Positions 17,933 through 28,102 of a DNA stretch of 40,781 nt are shown piece by piece; positions within the stretch are counted from its first letter, which is position 1, and every line of letters starts with the position of its first letter. The notes beneath the pieces are model-generated. The model saw only the letters and a list, made by a program, of their open reading frames with translations, ran no database searches and was not told the DNA's origin. The position numbers and the translations under genes are program-made. Origin of the DNA: an uncultured bacterium (GTDB lineage: Bacteria > Acidobacteriota > Thermoanaerobaculia > Thermoanaerobaculales > Thermoanaerobaculaceae); the NCBI GenBank assembly GCA_937924755.1, contig CALEVZ010000023.1:1-40781 (forward strand), written 5' to 3'.

Positions 17933-20900
17933 CTAGCGCAGCTCACGCCACCACACCACCTCGTTGCCGCTGCCGCCGGCGGCGATGGAGATCTCCGGCA
18001 CCTCCTCGACGTAGGCGCGCCCCTGGGAGCCGATGAAGGAGTAGACGGCAATCACATTGCCCCCGGCGGTGATGGCCAGACCGGCGGCGGCTCCCTTGCC
18101 CCCGCGGTAGGTTTTGAACTCGGCGTTGTTGAGATTGGCGGGATCGAAGTTGACGCGCACAACGTAGGATCGGCCAGTGCACGCCTCGGCGTCGGGGTCG
18201 TAGACCAGGAAGAGGGCGAAGGGCAGCCCCGAGTAGCCCTCCGCCGGAGTGAAGATGAAGGGCGCCGAGGTCAGCATGGTGCGGGTCCCCAGGGTCCCCA
18301 CTCCCCCCGGCCCGGGGAGCTCGTTGAGCGGCTTGGCCAGCAGCGTCGGCGGTCCCCCCGCGGTGAGACTCTTGACGGCGATGAATAGTTTGGGGATGTG
18401 GTTCCCCGGGGTGCCGATGCTCCAGCCGGTGACGTTGGGGCTGCGCTCGTAGAAGGCGCCGGAGCCAAAGGCGTAGAGGGAGTACTGGGGCCCGGAGGTG
18501 GGGAACCCGGCCACCGCAGGTGGGTAGTAGATGGGATCGTCGCTACCCACATCCACCAGGATGGTGGGGGTGTAGGCGTTGGGTTCGAACACCCACAGGC
18601 GGCCGTGCAGATCGGCCTGCACCCCCTGGTTGACCAGGTTGTCCGGGGCGAAGAAGCGGGAGTTCTTCTGCCACAGCACGGTGTCGGCGAAACTCTGGTT
18701 GCGCACCAGCGCACCGGTGTTCTGGTTGGTGAGGCTGCGGCTGCGCACCAGCGAGCCGTCCAGGGGATCGAGGTGGAACATCTTGGGAACGTCGTCCAGG
18801 GCGAAGCGCTCGTCCCATCCTCCGCCTATCTGGAGGAGCCAGGAGTCGCTGTCTATGGCCCCCAGGGCCGGGATGCTCCAGGATTGCCCCAGCAGAGGGT
18901 TGTTACTGCGGGTCTTGGTCCACAGCACGGTCACCGGGGCTTTCTCCTCCCAGCCCCAGTCGCTCTCCTCGTTGATCGCCGTCTTGGAGGCGCGTGGGGT
19001 GATGTTGCCGTCATTGTTGAGGTCCCGTCCCCACGGTGCGGTGACATCGATGGCGTGGACGGCAGTACCCCCCGGGCCCTCGGTGAGGTACATCACGGTG
19101 CGGAACTTGGCCTCGGCCGGAGAGCCGCCGGGATCCCAAACGTCGCCAAACCGGGGGGAGTTGGCCACTCCGTAGATGTGCCGATCGGCGGCCTTGGGCT
19201 GCCCCACCGGGGAATCGATGGGGTTGGCTTTGAAGACGTTGTACCGCTGCACCTGGGCGCCCAGCTTGGTGGGCGGAAGGAGGGCCAGGATCTCCGCCCC
19301 GTCTTCGGAGTCGAAGGCGTGCAGCATGCCGTCGGAGCTGCCCACCCAGACCAGCTGGTGCCGCATTTGCTGGTCGGTTTCGAAGGTGGCGTGCCCCGCC
19401 ACGGTGCCCTGCTTCCACACCTCCGGAGCGCCCACCACGGTGGGGGTGGAGTTGATGATCGCCCCCAGCGCCCAGGCGCGGGGGTTACCGGTCCCGTCGT
19501 TGCCGCGCAGGAAGTCAATCACCTCGGCGTTGAACGGGCAGCCGGGATCGTGGCGATCGCAGCCCACCAGGGCCCGGATGCTCATCAGGTTGTCCGCACT
19601 CACCTCGATGAGGGTGCCCGGATCGGCGGGATCCCAGGTGTAGATCTTCCGCGTCACGCCGTTGTTGCGGTCCTTACGCGCCGTGACCGTGCCGTCGGCT
19701 GCAAAGGCCGTCCCCGCGCCCAGGGAGAGCACCTCCCCGGCGTCCCAGACACAGTTGGAGCGGACAATCCGGGTCGTGCCGTCGGGGTTGGTGACGGTGG
19801 TGCTCCAGCCGCAGGGTTTGGTGCAGTCCCAGTGGGGGCTGCTGCAATCGGCGGCCAGGTTGTAGGCGTAGAGGTGGCCCCGCCAGCCGGGGTAGCGGGT
19901 GGCGCTGACGAAAGCTACCCGCCCAGCGGTGGCACTGCCCGCCGCCACCACCGGCGCCGCGGTGGTGTAGTCACCGGCGCCGAAGTTGCTCAGAATGCTC
20001 TCCACCGCCCGCGCCAACTCCTCGGCGGTGTTGGCGAAGAAGGCGTAGTGCCCTCCGGCCGGGTCAAAGCGGCTTTCATCGTCGGTGAAGTTGGTATCGC
20101 CGGTGAGTTCATCGGTGGGGGGCAGGCGGGGGTTGTCGAAGTAGAAGAAGCCGCCATCGCCCAGGGGGCTCGAGGCATCGGTGCGCCCCATGTAGGCGGT
20201 GAGGTCCAGCTCGCAGGGAGAGACGTCCTGGGAGAAGCCGATCACCCAGCTGCGCAAACCCTCCTGGATGATGGTCTCGCCGTCGTCGGCCATGCGGTAG
20301 CTGATCTTGGAGTTGAGCCACAGGTCGTTGGCCACCCCCGGCGGGTAGTCGCGGTACTCCCCCGGAGTGCGGCTGGTGCAGCCGTCAGGGGACCGGTTTT
20401 CGGCCCAGAACCTGTTGTTGGGGTTGCACTCGTTGGACTCGCCGTCGGTCACCAGGATCAGGGCGGTGGTGCGACCGCACTGGGATTTGGGGTCGTTGGC
20501 CACCGTCTGGACGGCCGCCATTTGCGCCAGCTCCAGCCCCGCGCGGGTGGGCGTCCATCCAGACGCGCCCAGGCCCCTGGGGTGATCGGCATCCACTGGC
20601 GCCGCCGAGGTCAGGCGCATCATCGACAGGATGCGCTGGGCCTCGTTGACGGTGGGATCGCCGATGGGATCCACCTGCACGCGGATACACACCGGCTTGG
20701 CGGGGTCGATCTCACCGCCGGAGCACTGCGGCACCGCGGACAGGTCGGGGCACCACCTGACCTCGTGGTCCGTTCCGCCGTGGTAGGTGAGCAGCCCCCA
20801 GTTGACCCTGTCGGCGTTCTTGCCCACCACGTTCAGGGGCGCCTGGGTGCCCGGGAAGGTGCCCCTGGTGGGCATATTGTTGTTGGCCTCGTCGATCGCG

Positions 20901-22936
20901 TCGAAGGGCTCGCCGGGGTCCGGAAAGCGAGACGAAGAGGAAACCACCCACGTCCAAGTTCGCTTCCAGACGCAGTGGTCAGCCATGAACCCGCTGTCTA
21001 CGCAATCACTTTCGGTGAATTCGTGATCGTACGGTTCCACACTGACGGTTCTGAGTGACCACTCAAAATTGGTCACTTCCGCCAGTTGCCCGGCCTCGGA
21101 GGCCCACGCTGCTGGCGGACGCCAGGGAAGAGTGATACTCACCGAATCGCCCAGGGCGTTCTTCAAGGTCGCCATGCGGCTGGGTGTGTTTTGCGCTACC
21201 TCGAGTTTGTAGCGCCAGACGCGGCAGCGGTTTTCCCCGCCGGCCTGGGCCAGCAGCGGCGCTGACAGCGCCGGCGCCACTACGGCATGGCCGGGCCGCA
21301 TCACCACCGCCTCGGCGCTGGGGATCACCCCCCAACCGCGGGTCGAGTCGGGCAGCAGCGGCGCGAGCAGGCGCCACAGCAACCCCCGCTTGGGAGCCGG
21401 GGAAGCGGACGACAGCGAGGCCATCGCGGCGCCGGCACCGGCCGCCGGGTTCACCGTGGGCTCGGCCTGCGGGCGCACGGCCCGTGGGGTCCTGGTGGGC
21501 GTCGGTGTCGGCGGCGCCGGCGTGGGGGTGCGCGTCGGCGTCGCCGTCGGCGGCAGCGGCGTGGGGGTACGGGTCGGCGTCGCCGTCGGTGGCGCCGGCG
21601 TAGGGGTGGGCGTGGGGGTGCGCGTCGGCGTGTTCGTCGGCCCAGGCGTGAAGGTCGGGGTGCGCGTCGGGGTCGCCGTCGGCGGCGCCGGCGTCGGAGT
21701 GCGCGTGGGAGTGCGGGTCGGGGTGCGCGTCGGCGTCACCGTCCGTGTCGGCGTCACCGTCCGTGTCGGCGTCACCGTCCGTGTCGGCGTCACCGTCCGT
21801 GTCGGCGTGCGTGTCGGCGTCACCGTCGCCGTCGGCGTGATGGTCGCCGTCGGTGTGATGGTCGCCGTGGGCGTGACGGTCGGGGTGCGGGTCGCCGTGG
21901 GGGTGCGGGTCGCGGTGGGAGTCGTCGTGGGCGTCGCGGTCGGCGTCGCGGTCGGGGTCACCGTCGGCGTCACCGTGGGTGTCGAGGTCGGGGTGGGGGT
22001 CGGGGTCACGGTGGCCGTGGGAGTGGCGGTGGGGGTGGGGGTGCGGGTCGGCGTGAAAGTGGGAGTGGCCGTGGGGGGCACACCCTCCATTGGGTACAAT
22101 TGCTGGACGGGGATGGGTTCGTGCCACTGATTGCCGGGTGAGCTGCTCCAGTACAGCTTCAACCCGCTCTGGCCGGTCCTCTCAAAGAAATCCACACGAA
22201 TCGGGTATCTCTCACACGCCACGAGGGGAATAAACCCGGATTCCGCGTTGAAAAAGATGGCCCCCTGATCCCTCCAGGAGTCGATGATCAAGACCCCGTT
22301 GAGCCAGACCCGCACACCGTCGTCGCTCCAGACGTGGAAGCGGTAGTCGTCGGTGAACAGCGGCTCCACCCACCCTTCCCAGCGCACCGCGAAATGGTCG
22401 CTACCGACGGATGGGTCCGGGCGGCCATTGCTCCAGTCGAAGTCGATGTTCTCCGGCGGGGCGCTGGCGCCGAACCCGACGCCGTGTACCGCTTTGAGGG
22501 CGGCGGCGCCGCTCGAAATCCAGCTGTCCAGCGATGGGCGGGGGTTGGTATAGGCTGCGGGGTTGACGTCGTAGTACAGGCCGCGCAGGCCGGTGCCCGC
22601 GGAATCGCAGCCGCAGTTCTCGCCTTCGACGATCCACTGGGCCGTGGGCGGCTGCCCGACCGAATCCACACCCACCCAGTTGCCGGCGATGTCGTTCTCC
22701 ATGGAACCGGAAAGATCGACCACCAGTATCAGGTTGGGGGGCAGGATCTGTTCGGTGATCTGGCGCATGGGGTCGTACCCCTCGCGACCGGGGTCGATGG
22801 TCTGCGCTTTGAGGGGCAGCGCCGTCACTTGGGTTAGCAGAAAGGCCACCAGCATGGCCACGGCCTGGCGCCACGCGGGGTGGCATTGCCCTTGGCTCGA
22901 AAGTTCGAGACGTGCCATCTTCAAGATGCGTTTCAT
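17933..22936 (-). CDS. pilY1: PilY1-like tip adhesin with PA14 insert and Thr-Pro linker
   Basis: The 1667-residue product belongs to the PilC/PilY1 family: cell-surface or pilus-tip proteins that promote type IV pilus extension and adhesion. An N-terminal hydrophobic signal (about 22-45) is followed by a VWA MIDAS motif D74-LSGS. A PA14 domain (about 114-285) and a Thr-Pro-rich linker (about 289-484) then interrupt the VWA fold, which resumes with [12 protein letters not shown] much later. The C-terminal half is the PilY1 beta-propeller, with an EF-hand-like calcium loop (DLNNDGNI). ATG 22936 has AGGAGG seven bases upstream and follows the pilX stop by 14 bases. It is the last gene of the minor-pilin operon. 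Insertion of PA14 suggests carbohydrate binding (inference). Confidence 0.85.
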   Translation of the reverse strand: MKRILKMARLELSSQGQCHPAWRQAVAMLVAFLLTQVTALPLKAQTIDPGREGYDPMRQITEQILPPNLILVVDLSGSMENDIAGNWVGVDSVGQPPTAQWIVEGENCGCDSAGTGLRGLYYDVNPAAYTNPRPSLDSWISSGAAALKAVHGVGFGASAPPENIDFDWSNGRPDPSVGSDHFAVRWEGWVEPLFTDDYRFHVWSDDGVRVWLNGVLIIDSWRDQGAIFFNAESGFIPLVACERYPIRVDFFERTGQSGLKLYWSSSPGNQWHEPIPVQQLYPMEGVPPTATPTFTPTRTPTPTATPTATVTPTPTPTSTPTVTPTVTPTATPTATPTTTPTATRTPTATRTPTVTPTATITPTATITPTATVTPTRTPTRTVTPTRTVTPTRTVTPTRTVTPTRTPTRTPTRTPTPAPPTATPTRTPTFTPGPTNTPTRTPTPTPTPAPPTATPTRTPTPLPPTATPTRTPTPAPPTPTPTRTPRAVRPQAEPTVNPAAGAGAAMASLSSASPAPKRGLLWRLLAPLLPDSTRGWGVIPSAEAVVMRPGHAVVAPALSAPLLAQAGGENRCRVWRYKLEVAQNTPSRMATLKNALGDSVSITLPWRPPAAWASEAGQLAEVTNFEWSLRTVSVEPYDHEFTESDCVDSGFMADHCVWKRTWTWVVSSSSRFPDPGEPFDAIDEANNNMPTRGTFPGTQAPLNVVGKNADRVNWGLLTYHGGTDHEVRWCPDLSAVPQCSGGEIDPAKPVCIRVQVDPIGDPTVNEAQRILSMMRLTSAAPVDADHPRGLGASGWTPTRAGLELAQMAAVQTVANDPKSQCGRTTALILVTDGESNECNPNNRFWAENRSPDGCTSRTPGEYRDYPPGVANDLWLNSKISYRMADDGETIIQEGLRSWVIGFSQDVSPCELDLTAYMGRTDASSPLGDGGFFYFDNPRLPPTDELTGDTNFTDDESRFDPAGGHYAFFANTAEELARAVESILSNFGAGDYTTAAPVVAAGSATAGRVAFVSATRYPGWRGHLYAYNLAADCSSPHWDCTKPCGWSTTVTNPDGTTRIVRSNCVWDAGEVLSLGAGTAFAADGTVTARKDRNNGVTRKIYTWDPADPGTLIEVSADNLMSIRALVGCDRHDPGCPFNAEVIDFLRGNDGTGNPRAWALGAIINSTPTVVGAPEVWKQGTVAGHATFETDQQMRHQLVWVGSSDGMLHAFDSEDGAEILALLPPTKLGAQVQRYNVFKANPIDSPVGQPKAADRHIYGVANSPRFGDVWDPGGSPAEAKFRTVMYLTEGPGGTAVHAIDVTAPWGRDLNNDGNITPRASKTAINEESDWGWEEKAPVTVLWTKTRSNNPLLGQSWSIPALGAIDSDSWLLQIGGGWDERFALDDVPKMFHLDPLDGSLVRSRSLTNQNTGALVRNQSFADTVLWQKNSRFFAPDNLVNQGVQADLHGRLWVFEPNAYTPTILVDVGSDDPIYYPPAVAGFPTSGPQYSLYAFGSGAFYERSPNVTGWSIGTPGNHIPKLFIAVKSLTAGGPPTLLAKPLNELPGPGGVGTLGTRTMLTSAPFIFTPAEGYSGLPFALFLVYDPDAEACTGRSYVVRVNFDPANLNNAEFKTYRGGKGAAAGLAITAGGNVIAVYSFIGSQGRAYVEEVPEISIAAGGSGNEVVWWRELR
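21485..22072 (-). repeat. Thr-Pro-rich repeat region in pilY1, with 18-bp tandem units
   Basis: About 196 residues of alternating Thr-Pro dipeptides with occasional Arg, Val or Ala ([18 protein letters not shown]). At DNA level it contains four perfect tandem copies of an 18-bp unit, GTCACCGTCCGTGTCGGC on the + strand, at 21735-21806. A longer imperfect unit with Pro-Ala-Pro-Pro recurs at 21500-21700. Such tracts usually form an extended stalk and may be O-glycosylated. Copy number can change by slippage without shifting frame, since units are multiples of three. Confidence 0.9.
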
Positions 22937-22950
22937 CTCAAGGCCTCCTG

Positions 22951-23580
22951 CTACTGCGGGGTGAAGACCCCGGAACTGGTGCCCCCCTGATCGGAGAGCT
23001 TCTGCGCCGATGGGCTTTGCGCCGCCCCTAGGAAATTGAACTCTTCTTCCACCGTTTTGGCCGCCAGCACTCGCCCCCGCGCATCGGCGATCCAGCCCAC
23101 CGAGATCAGGCGGATGCGCGGGTCACCGTTGACCAAGGGGCCGCTGACGTCATCCTCGTTGTTGCGCACATAAAGGCTATAGAACGCCCGGTCCTTGCCC
23201 GGCAGCTGAAACGCCGCGGTGCTCTCGATATTGGCCAGCTCCACGCCGCCGTCGGTGAGGTACGCCCCCAGGCGCCTGGCATCCCAGGGGGGAGGAGGTT
23301 CGGGGATTCTGGGGTAGGCCGCCGGCGTCTGGGTGGTCGAGGCATACTGCAGCATGGCGGTCAGCGTCAGGTTGGAAAACGGCGTGTTGCGGAGCACTCG
23401 CTCACCATGCCGCAGCCCCGCCTCGGCCACGTATAAAGCCGCCTTCTGCAGCTCGTTCTGCCGCGCCGTGCGGTTTTCCTGGGTCATCATGATGGCGGCG
23501 GTGATGCCCAGCACCGTGAGCACCAGCAGCACCACGATGACGCTGACCAGTGCGATGCCCCGTTGGCGACTGTGACCCAT
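22951..23580 (-). CDS. pilX: Minor pilin PilX-like protein
   Basis: The 209-residue product starts with a short basic leader and a hydrophobic helix ([25 protein letters not shown]), then [22 protein letters not shown], a pattern typical of the PilX N-terminal domain. PilX helps initiate type IV pilus assembly and carry PilY1 to the tip. ATG 23580 is preferred to GTG 23586 because the GTG lies inside the Shine-Dalgarno-like GGGGGTGG, which overlaps the pilW stop. It is fourth in the pilus operon, directly before pilY1. Confidence 0.8.
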   Translation of the reverse strand: MGHSRQRGIALVSVIVVLLVLTVLGITAAIMMTQENRTARQNELQKAALYVAEAGLRHGERVLRNTPFSNLTLTAMLQYASTTQTPAAYPRIPEPPPPWDARRLGAYLTDGGVELANIESTAAFQLPGKDRAFYSLYVRNNEDDVSGPLVNGDPRIRLISVGWIADARGRVLAAKTVEEEFNFLGAAQSPSAQKLSDQGGTSSGVFTPQ

Positions 23581-23589
23581 GACCACCCC

Positions 23590-24744
23590 CTACATTCCAA
23601 TGGTGCGGTTGCGCAGCAACGCGGTGGACGACACGGTAAAGCGCGCGAAGCCGTCCGCCGCCTCACCCAGCTCCTCGCCTCCCGGACGGTTTTCCGCCCG
23701 TGGCCGGTAAAAGCGACTCTGCCCCGCCCCCAGCTGCTCCTGCCCCGCCCGGCCGGTGACCGTGACACGCACGCCAATCACGTCACGCGCCTGGGCCGCG
23801 GTGGGAACCCCGCCAATAAGGGTATGGGCGGGGTCGTTGTTCCAAATGACGTCGCCCATCCCACCACCACCCACCTCCTGATTGAAGATGTAGGCGAACT
23901 GCAAGTCCTCCACGTTGGGCAGGACAGGGACGAAGCCGTCGTCGGGGTTGGCCGGGTCGATGATGCCATCTTTTTGCTGCAGCCAGCCCCCCTTGACGCG
24001 CAGGGTGGCGTAGCGCAACCCGACGATCAGGCGAGGGTTGCTCATGCCCGCATAGCCGCCCACAGGGATGATCCCGCCGGTGCAGGCGCTGTCCGCCTGC
24101 ACGACCACGCAGGCTTGGTCGCAGGGCAGCGTCATCGAGCAGTGCGCTCTGGTGTAGGAGCAGATCTGGTAGACGGCGGCCTGCCCGGCATCGTCGAGCA
24201 GGAGCAACAGCTCGCTGGGGCTCGTATCGCTGGTGAACCCGGTGAGCTGCTTGAAGAGCGCCATGTTGGCGGCTTCTTTTTCGGCCTCGGTGCCGGGGAG
24301 GCGACAGCCGCCGTCGAAGGCCCACCACCACACGCCGCCCGCGTCCTGCCCGCCCTGCACACGCACGGGAGTGATGGTGGTGCCCTCGTGGAAACGGGCG
24401 AACGTGACGATATCCGTGCCCACATCGGCGAGATTGGCGTCGGTGACGTTGTCGTAGGTGAGCTGGGTGTTGTTGCCTCCCCACCAGGCGTTCACCAGCA
24501 GCGCCACCGAACCGGCGTTCTCGAAGGGCGGATCCATGGCGCCGCGCAGCATGAAGGTAACGTAATCGGCGGCGCCCCGCGCCGTCTGCCGGGCGTCCAC
24601 GGCGTACTGCTGCTGCAGCGCCGAGCGGCGCATGGCGAAGACCAACTGCCCGGTGAGCACCAGGATAATGGTCAGGGTGACCACCACCACCAACATCTCC
24701 ACGAGGCCGAAGCCGGCCTGCCGCCTAGGGGATGACCGCCACAT
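23590..24744 (-). CDS. pilW: Minor pilin PilW-like protein
   Basis: The 384-residue product has a prepilin-type N-terminus: basic leader, Gly-Phe-Gly-Leu-Val-Glu (the Glu5 equivalent follows the GF cleavage site) and a hydrophobic helix LVVVVTLTIILVLTGQLVFAM. The large C-terminal domain with paired Cys residues (CSYTRAHC, CDQAC) fits PilW, which bridges core minor pilins to PilX/PilY1. Its start overlaps the pilV stop by 20 bases. Confidence 0.82.
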   Translation of the reverse strand: MWRSSPRRQAGFGLVEMLVVVVTLTIILVLTGQLVFAMRRSALQQQYAVDARQTARGAADYVTFMLRGAMDPPFENAGSVALLVNAWWGGNNTQLTYDNVTDANLADVGTDIVTFARFHEGTTITPVRVQGGQDAGGVWWWAFDGGCRLPGTEAEKEAANMALFKQLTGFTSDTSPSELLLLLDDAGQAAVYQICSYTRAHCSMTLPCDQACVVVQADSACTGGIIPVGGYAGMSNPRLIVGLRYATLRVKGGWLQQKDGIIDPANPDDGFVPVLPNVEDLQFAYIFNQEVGGGGMGDVIWNNDPAHTLIGGVPTAAQARDVIGVRVTVTGRAGQEQLGAGQSRFYRPRAENRPGGEELGEAADGFARFTVSSTALLRNRTIGM

Positions 24745-25258
24745 ACCTCACCGCCTTTGCCGCCGAGACGCTGCCCAGGTAGCGACGCCCCTCGCCGCGG
24801 GGATCCGCTCCCACCACCACCCGCCAGCGCCCCGCGGCACCGCCCGGGTGGGCGGTGTAGTGCAGCACAAAGCGAGCGTCCTGCTCCACCACATTGACCC
24901 CGGCCGGCCCCCAGAACGCCCAGGTGGTGGCTGCCGGGGAGGTGGGCAGGGTCACCTTGGTGCCAGGGGCCAGCGCCGCCAGATCAACCCCGGAGTTGGC
25001 CTTGGCCGTATCGAACAGCGTCGGATTCGCGTCCTGGAGGCTGTAGATCCAGCGAATCGCCTCCCCCACCCGCTGGGCTCGGTAGGTGAGATCCGTGCGC
25101 GCTTCCGAGCCCATGTTCACGGCGTAGGCCAGGGTGAACATTTCCAACACCGACAGAGAAATCACTAGCAGGAGAAAGAAGGCCACGAGGACTTCCACCA
25201 AACTCATCCCGGCCTCACCGCGACGGCGAGGCACGGCGGCGTCGTCGCTGCGCCTCAT
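24725..25258 (-). CDS. pilV: Minor pilin PilV-like protein
   Basis: The 177-residue product has a prepilin leader ending in GEAG, then MSLVEVLVAFFLLLVISLSVLEMF, the methylated N-terminal helix with Glu5. Size and position between the GspH-like gene and pilW match PilV. ATG 25258 overlaps the stop of the preceding gene (ATGA). The frame is open further upstream, but that would lie inside the neighbour. Confidence 0.8.
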   Translation of the reverse strand: MRRSDDAAVPRRRGEAGMSLVEVLVAFFLLLVISLSVLEMFTLAYAVNMGSEARTDLTYRAQRVGEAIRWIYSLQDANPTLFDTAKANSGVDLAALAPGTKVTLPTSPAATTWAFWGPAGVNVVEQDARFVLHYTAHPGGAAGRWRVVVGADPRGEGRRYLGSVSAAKAVRYVAVIP

Positions 25259-25809
25259 TCCACCACCTCCTTGGCCACATCCACGCGCCACAGGGGATAA
25301 ATGCGGACTTCATAGCGCAGGCGCGGCTTGAGCCGCCCGGTCACCACGTCCCGGTGGGTGACCGTCAGCGTCTGGACGGCGGTCAACGGCGCTCCGGTCA
25401 CGGTGGTGGTGCGCCCGAAGGTGTCCAGCCGCAGTCGCCACGGCCCGTTGGACGCCACCGGCGGCCAGTTGGTGTCCACGGCCCCCAGCACCCCCATGGA
25501 GAAGTTCACGTAGTCGGGGACCACGTACTCATTCAAGACGACCGACAGTCCGGCATCCCTGGTCACGCGCAGCCGAAAGGGAGGACCCGAAACCAGGCCG
25601 AAAAACACCTCCGCCTGGCTGCTCACCATGTGCTCGTACGCCGACTCCAGCAAGGAGTCGATGTCGTTGACCGCGGTCTCCAGGCGCATCTTCTGATAGG
25701 TGCTTTGCAAGGTGCCGACAACGATGGTCGCCGCGATCCCCAGCAGCGCCACCACCACCAGCGCCTCCAGCAAAGTGAAGCCGCGCGTACGAAAGCTGCA
25801 AGACTTCAT
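25255..25809 (-). CDS. GspH/FimT-like pseudopilin, first gene of the minor-pilin operon
   Basis: The 184-residue product has a type IV prepilin signal: SFRTRG cleavage site followed by FTLLEALVVVALLGIAATIVV with Glu5. The C-terminal half fits the GspH/FimT/FimU fold, and the gene order (this gene, pilV, pilW, pilX, pilY1) matches the fimU-pilV-pilW-pilX-pilY1 cluster of other bacteria. ATG 25809 is chosen for its excellent AAGGAGG ribosome binding site; the frame is open up to GTG 25938 but codes for no prepilin-like leader there. Confidence 0.83.
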   Translation of the reverse strand: MKSCSFRTRGFTLLEALVVVALLGIAATIVVGTLQSTYQKMRLETAVNDIDSLLESAYEHMVSSQAEVFFGLVSGPPFRLRVTRDAGLSVVLNEYVVPDYVNFSMGVLGAVDTNWPPVASNGPWRLRLDTFGRTTTVTGAPLTAVQTLTVTHRDVVTGRLKPRLRYEVRIYPLWRVDVAKEVVE

Positions 25810-25840
25810 CGCGCCCTCCTTCTTGCATATCCCATGCCAG

Positions 25841-25930
25841 TCACGCAAGATGCGGCAGCAGCAGATGTTCCATCGTCGACCCGGAGGCTGCTGACGCCCT
25901 CCACGATTTTGCCCGGCTCCACTGTGACAT
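25841..25930 (-). other. Possible 29-codon leader ORF before the pilin operon
   Basis: A short frame starts at ATG 25930 behind a near-perfect AAGGAGG with nine-base spacing and ends at TGA 25841-25843, 31 bases before the pseudopilin start. The peptide (MSQWSRAKSWRA, continuing with Leu-rich MEHLLLPHLA) matches nothing I know. The strong ribosome binding site is the only support. It may be an upstream leader peptide or chance. Confidence 0.2.
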
Positions 25931-26083
25931 CTGGTCACACCTCCTTCAAGCCAGCGGTAACGCGTCTTGCAGTGTACCGCGGATTACGGGACGTGAGAGG
26001 AATTGGTACCGGTTCCGCACTTCTCCTTCCCGGCGCATCGAAACGGGGCACGGGCGGGGATCGCCGGACCCCCGGCTCCGAGG

Positions 26084-26110
26084 TTGTGAAAAGACGAATA
26101 AGGTGCTAAT
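26084..26110 (+). promoter_or_regulatory. Candidate promoter of the sdh-mdh operon
   Basis: TTGTGA (26084-26089) and GCTAAT (26105-26110) lie 15 bases apart in a locally AT-rich patch, about 250 bases before sdhA. Spacing is short of the ideal 17, so the exact boxes are uncertain. It would give a long 5' leader. Confidence 0.3.
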
Positions 26111-26369
26111 GTCGCCCCCGTGTCGTGCGACGATGCGAGTCGTCGCCTCCGAAGCGAGGGGGACGGGGGGCGTGGACACCTGCACGAAGGGCTGGCACAG
26201 GCCACAACGGTGCGGCGTGCCTGCCGCCGGATTACACCCGGGGTGCGGGTCCTCCTCGTTCACTCACTCCTCACCGACAAAGGAGATCTGCCGCCCCGGG
26301 GGCAAAGTCGCCGCCGCGAAGCCGGTGGAGACGGGCTGTGTCACGGCGAACTGAGAGGGAGGATTGACG

Positions 26370-28085
26370 ATGGCTCAGGTGATCACCCACGACGTCCTCA
26401 TCCTGGGGGCGGGTCTAGCGGGGCTGCGAGCCGCGGTGGAGATCTCGCGCAAGAGCGGTGGCAAGATCGACATCGGCATCGTCTCCAAGGTGCAGCTGAT
26501 GCGCGCCCACTCGGTGTGCGCCGAGGGCGGCACGGCGGCGGTGTTGCGCCCGGAGGAGGGTGATTCCTTCGACTTGCATGCCTGGGACACGGTGAAGGGC
26601 TCCGACTTTCTCGCCGACCAAGACGTGGTGCACCGATTCGTGCGGCAGATGCCGGAGGAAATTCTGCTGCTGGACCACTGGGGCATCCCCTGGACAAGGG
26701 ACGAACACGGCAGGATTTCCCAGCGCCCCTTCGGCGGGCACTCTTACCCGCGCGCCACGTTGGCGGCCGACAAGACCGGCTTTTTCGAGATGCAGACGTT
26801 GTACGACCAATTGCTGCGGTATCGCAATTTTTCCCGCTACGACGAGCTGTTCGTCACCGACATTTTGGTCGCCGAAGGCCGTTTCGCGGGGCTGGTGGGT
26901 ATCCACGCCCCGTCGGGCGAGACCGTGGTGCTGCGCGGCAAGGCGCTGCTCATCGCCTCGGGCGGGGCCGGCACCCTGTACGGCTTCACCACCTACTCCC
27001 AGACGGTCACCGGCGACGGCATGGCCATGGCCTACCGCGCCGGCCTGCCGCTGGAGGACATGGAGTTCTTGCAGTTCCACCCCACCGGGCTGGTGCCTTC
27101 CGGCATCTTGATGACCGAGGGGTGCCGGGGCGAAGGCGGCTACCTCAAGGACAACGCCGGTCAACGCTTCATGGACAAGTACGCGCCCAAGCTTATGGAG
27201 CTGGCGCCGCGCGATATGGTGTCACGGGCGGAGATGACGGAAATCCTGCAGGGGCGCGGTTTCCAGCGCGAGGATGGCCTTCACTACCTGCACCTGGACC
27301 TCACCCACCTGGGCGCCGAGCGCATCAACACCCGTCTGCCCCTGATCCGCGAGGTGTGCATCAAGTTCCTGGGAATCGACCCGATCACCCACCCCATCCC
27401 CATTCGCCCGGTGGCCCATTACTCCATGGGCGGGGTGGAGACGGACATCAACGGCAAGACGCGGGTGGAGGGGATCTGGGCCGCCGGCGAGGCCGCCTGC
27501 GTTTCCCTGCACGGCGCCAATCGCCTGGGCTCCAACTCCACCGCCGAATGCCTGGTGTGGGGCGGCATCACCGGCGCCGAGATCGTCGCGGCGATGCCCA
27601 AGCTCAAGGATCCCGCCCCCGTCCCCGAGAGCATGGTGAAGGCCGCCCAGGAGCACGTGGCGGAGCTCAAAGGACGCCGGGGGAGCGAGAATCTGTACGA
27701 ACTCCGCCGGGAACTGCGTGCCACCATGGACCACAACGCGGGGGTCTTCCGTACCGGCGAGGGGCTCGCCAAAGCGCTGGAGACGGTCCAAGCGATCCGG
27801 GAACGCGCGCGCCAGGCCCCGGTGGTGGATCAGGGCCAGACGTATAACTCCAACCTCTTCCATGCCCTGGAGCTGGAGAACCTGATCGACCTCGCCGAGG
27901 TGCTGGTGACGGGGGCGCTGGCGCGGCAGGAATCCCGCGGCGGTCATGCCCGGCGGGATTTCCCCACCCGGGACGACGACAACTGGCTCAAACACACCCT
28001 CGCCTTCAAGACCGAGCGGGGCCCACGCCTGGAGTACAAGCCGGTCACTATCACCACGTGGAAGCCGGTGGAACGGAAGTACTGA
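26370..28085 (+). CDS. sdhA: Succinate dehydrogenase/fumarate reductase flavoprotein subunit
   Basis: This subunit oxidises succinate to fumarate at FAD (or the reverse in fumarate reductases). The 571-residue product has the FAD-binding GAGLAGL (13-19), the AHSVCAEGG segment with His47 at the usual covalent-FAD position, HPTGLVPSG, and the HGANRLGSNSTAEC active-site block with the catalytic Arg region. ATG 26370 has GAGGGAGG seven bases upstream. It is followed after 17 bases by the membrane-anchor genes and then the iron-sulfur subunit. Confidence 0.95.
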   Translation: MAQVITHDVLILGAGLAGLRAAVEISRKSGGKIDIGIVSKVQLMRAHSVCAEGGTAAVLRPEEGDSFDLHAWDTVKGSDFLADQDVVHRFVRQMPEEILLLDHWGIPWTRDEHGRISQRPFGGHSYPRATLAADKTGFFEMQTLYDQLLRYRNFSRYDELFVTDILVAEGRFAGLVGIHAPSGETVVLRGKALLIASGGAGTLYGFTTYSQTVTGDGMAMAYRAGLPLEDMEFLQFHPTGLVPSGILMTEGCRGEGGYLKDNAGQRFMDKYAPKLMELAPRDMVSRAEMTEILQGRGFQREDGLHYLHLDLTHLGAERINTRLPLIREVCIKFLGIDPITHPIPIRPVAHYSMGGVETDINGKTRVEGIWAAGEAACVSLHGANRLGSNSTAECLVWGGITGAEIVAAMPKLKDPAPVPESMVKAAQEHVAELKGRRGSENLYELRRELRATMDHNAGVFRTGEGLAKALETVQAIRERARQAPVVDQGQTYNSNLFHALELENLIDLAEVLVTGALARQESRGGHARRDFPTRDDDNWLKHTLAFKTERGPRLEYKPVTITTWKPVERKY

Positions 28086-28102
28086 GGAAGGGGGGAGCGA
28101 GC

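Larger units (their letters stand above)
25810..26369. other. Divergent intergenic region between pilin and sdh operons
   Basis: This 560-base gap holds the start signals for two divergent operons. On the minus strand lies the short leader ORF described separately. On the plus strand the least GC-rich part (about 26084-26112) is the best promoter candidate for sdhA. Plus-strand open frames up to 83 codons exist between 26103 and 26363 but lack ribosome binding sites and family matches. No tRNA or terminator seen. Confidence 0.5.

Noticed and set aside
18398-21058. 886-codon open frame on the + strand
   Set aside because: It lies antisense to pilY1, has biased low-complexity composition from GC-rich codon positions and no family match.
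21485-22072. Repetitive tract that could look like a CRISPR array
   Set aside because: Units are short, contiguous and in frame with a Thr-Pro-rich protein segment; there are no unique spacers between repeats.
25923-25939. TGTGAC-N5-GTCACA, resembling a CRP/FNR-type site
   Set aside because: The spacing (TGTGA-N7-TCACA) differs from the CRP consensus, and 6-bp palindromes of a fixed spacing are expected several times by chance in 40 kb.
26103-26354. 83-codon frame upstream of sdhA
   Set aside because: No ribosome binding site, no family resemblance, and it merely fills the sdh leader.
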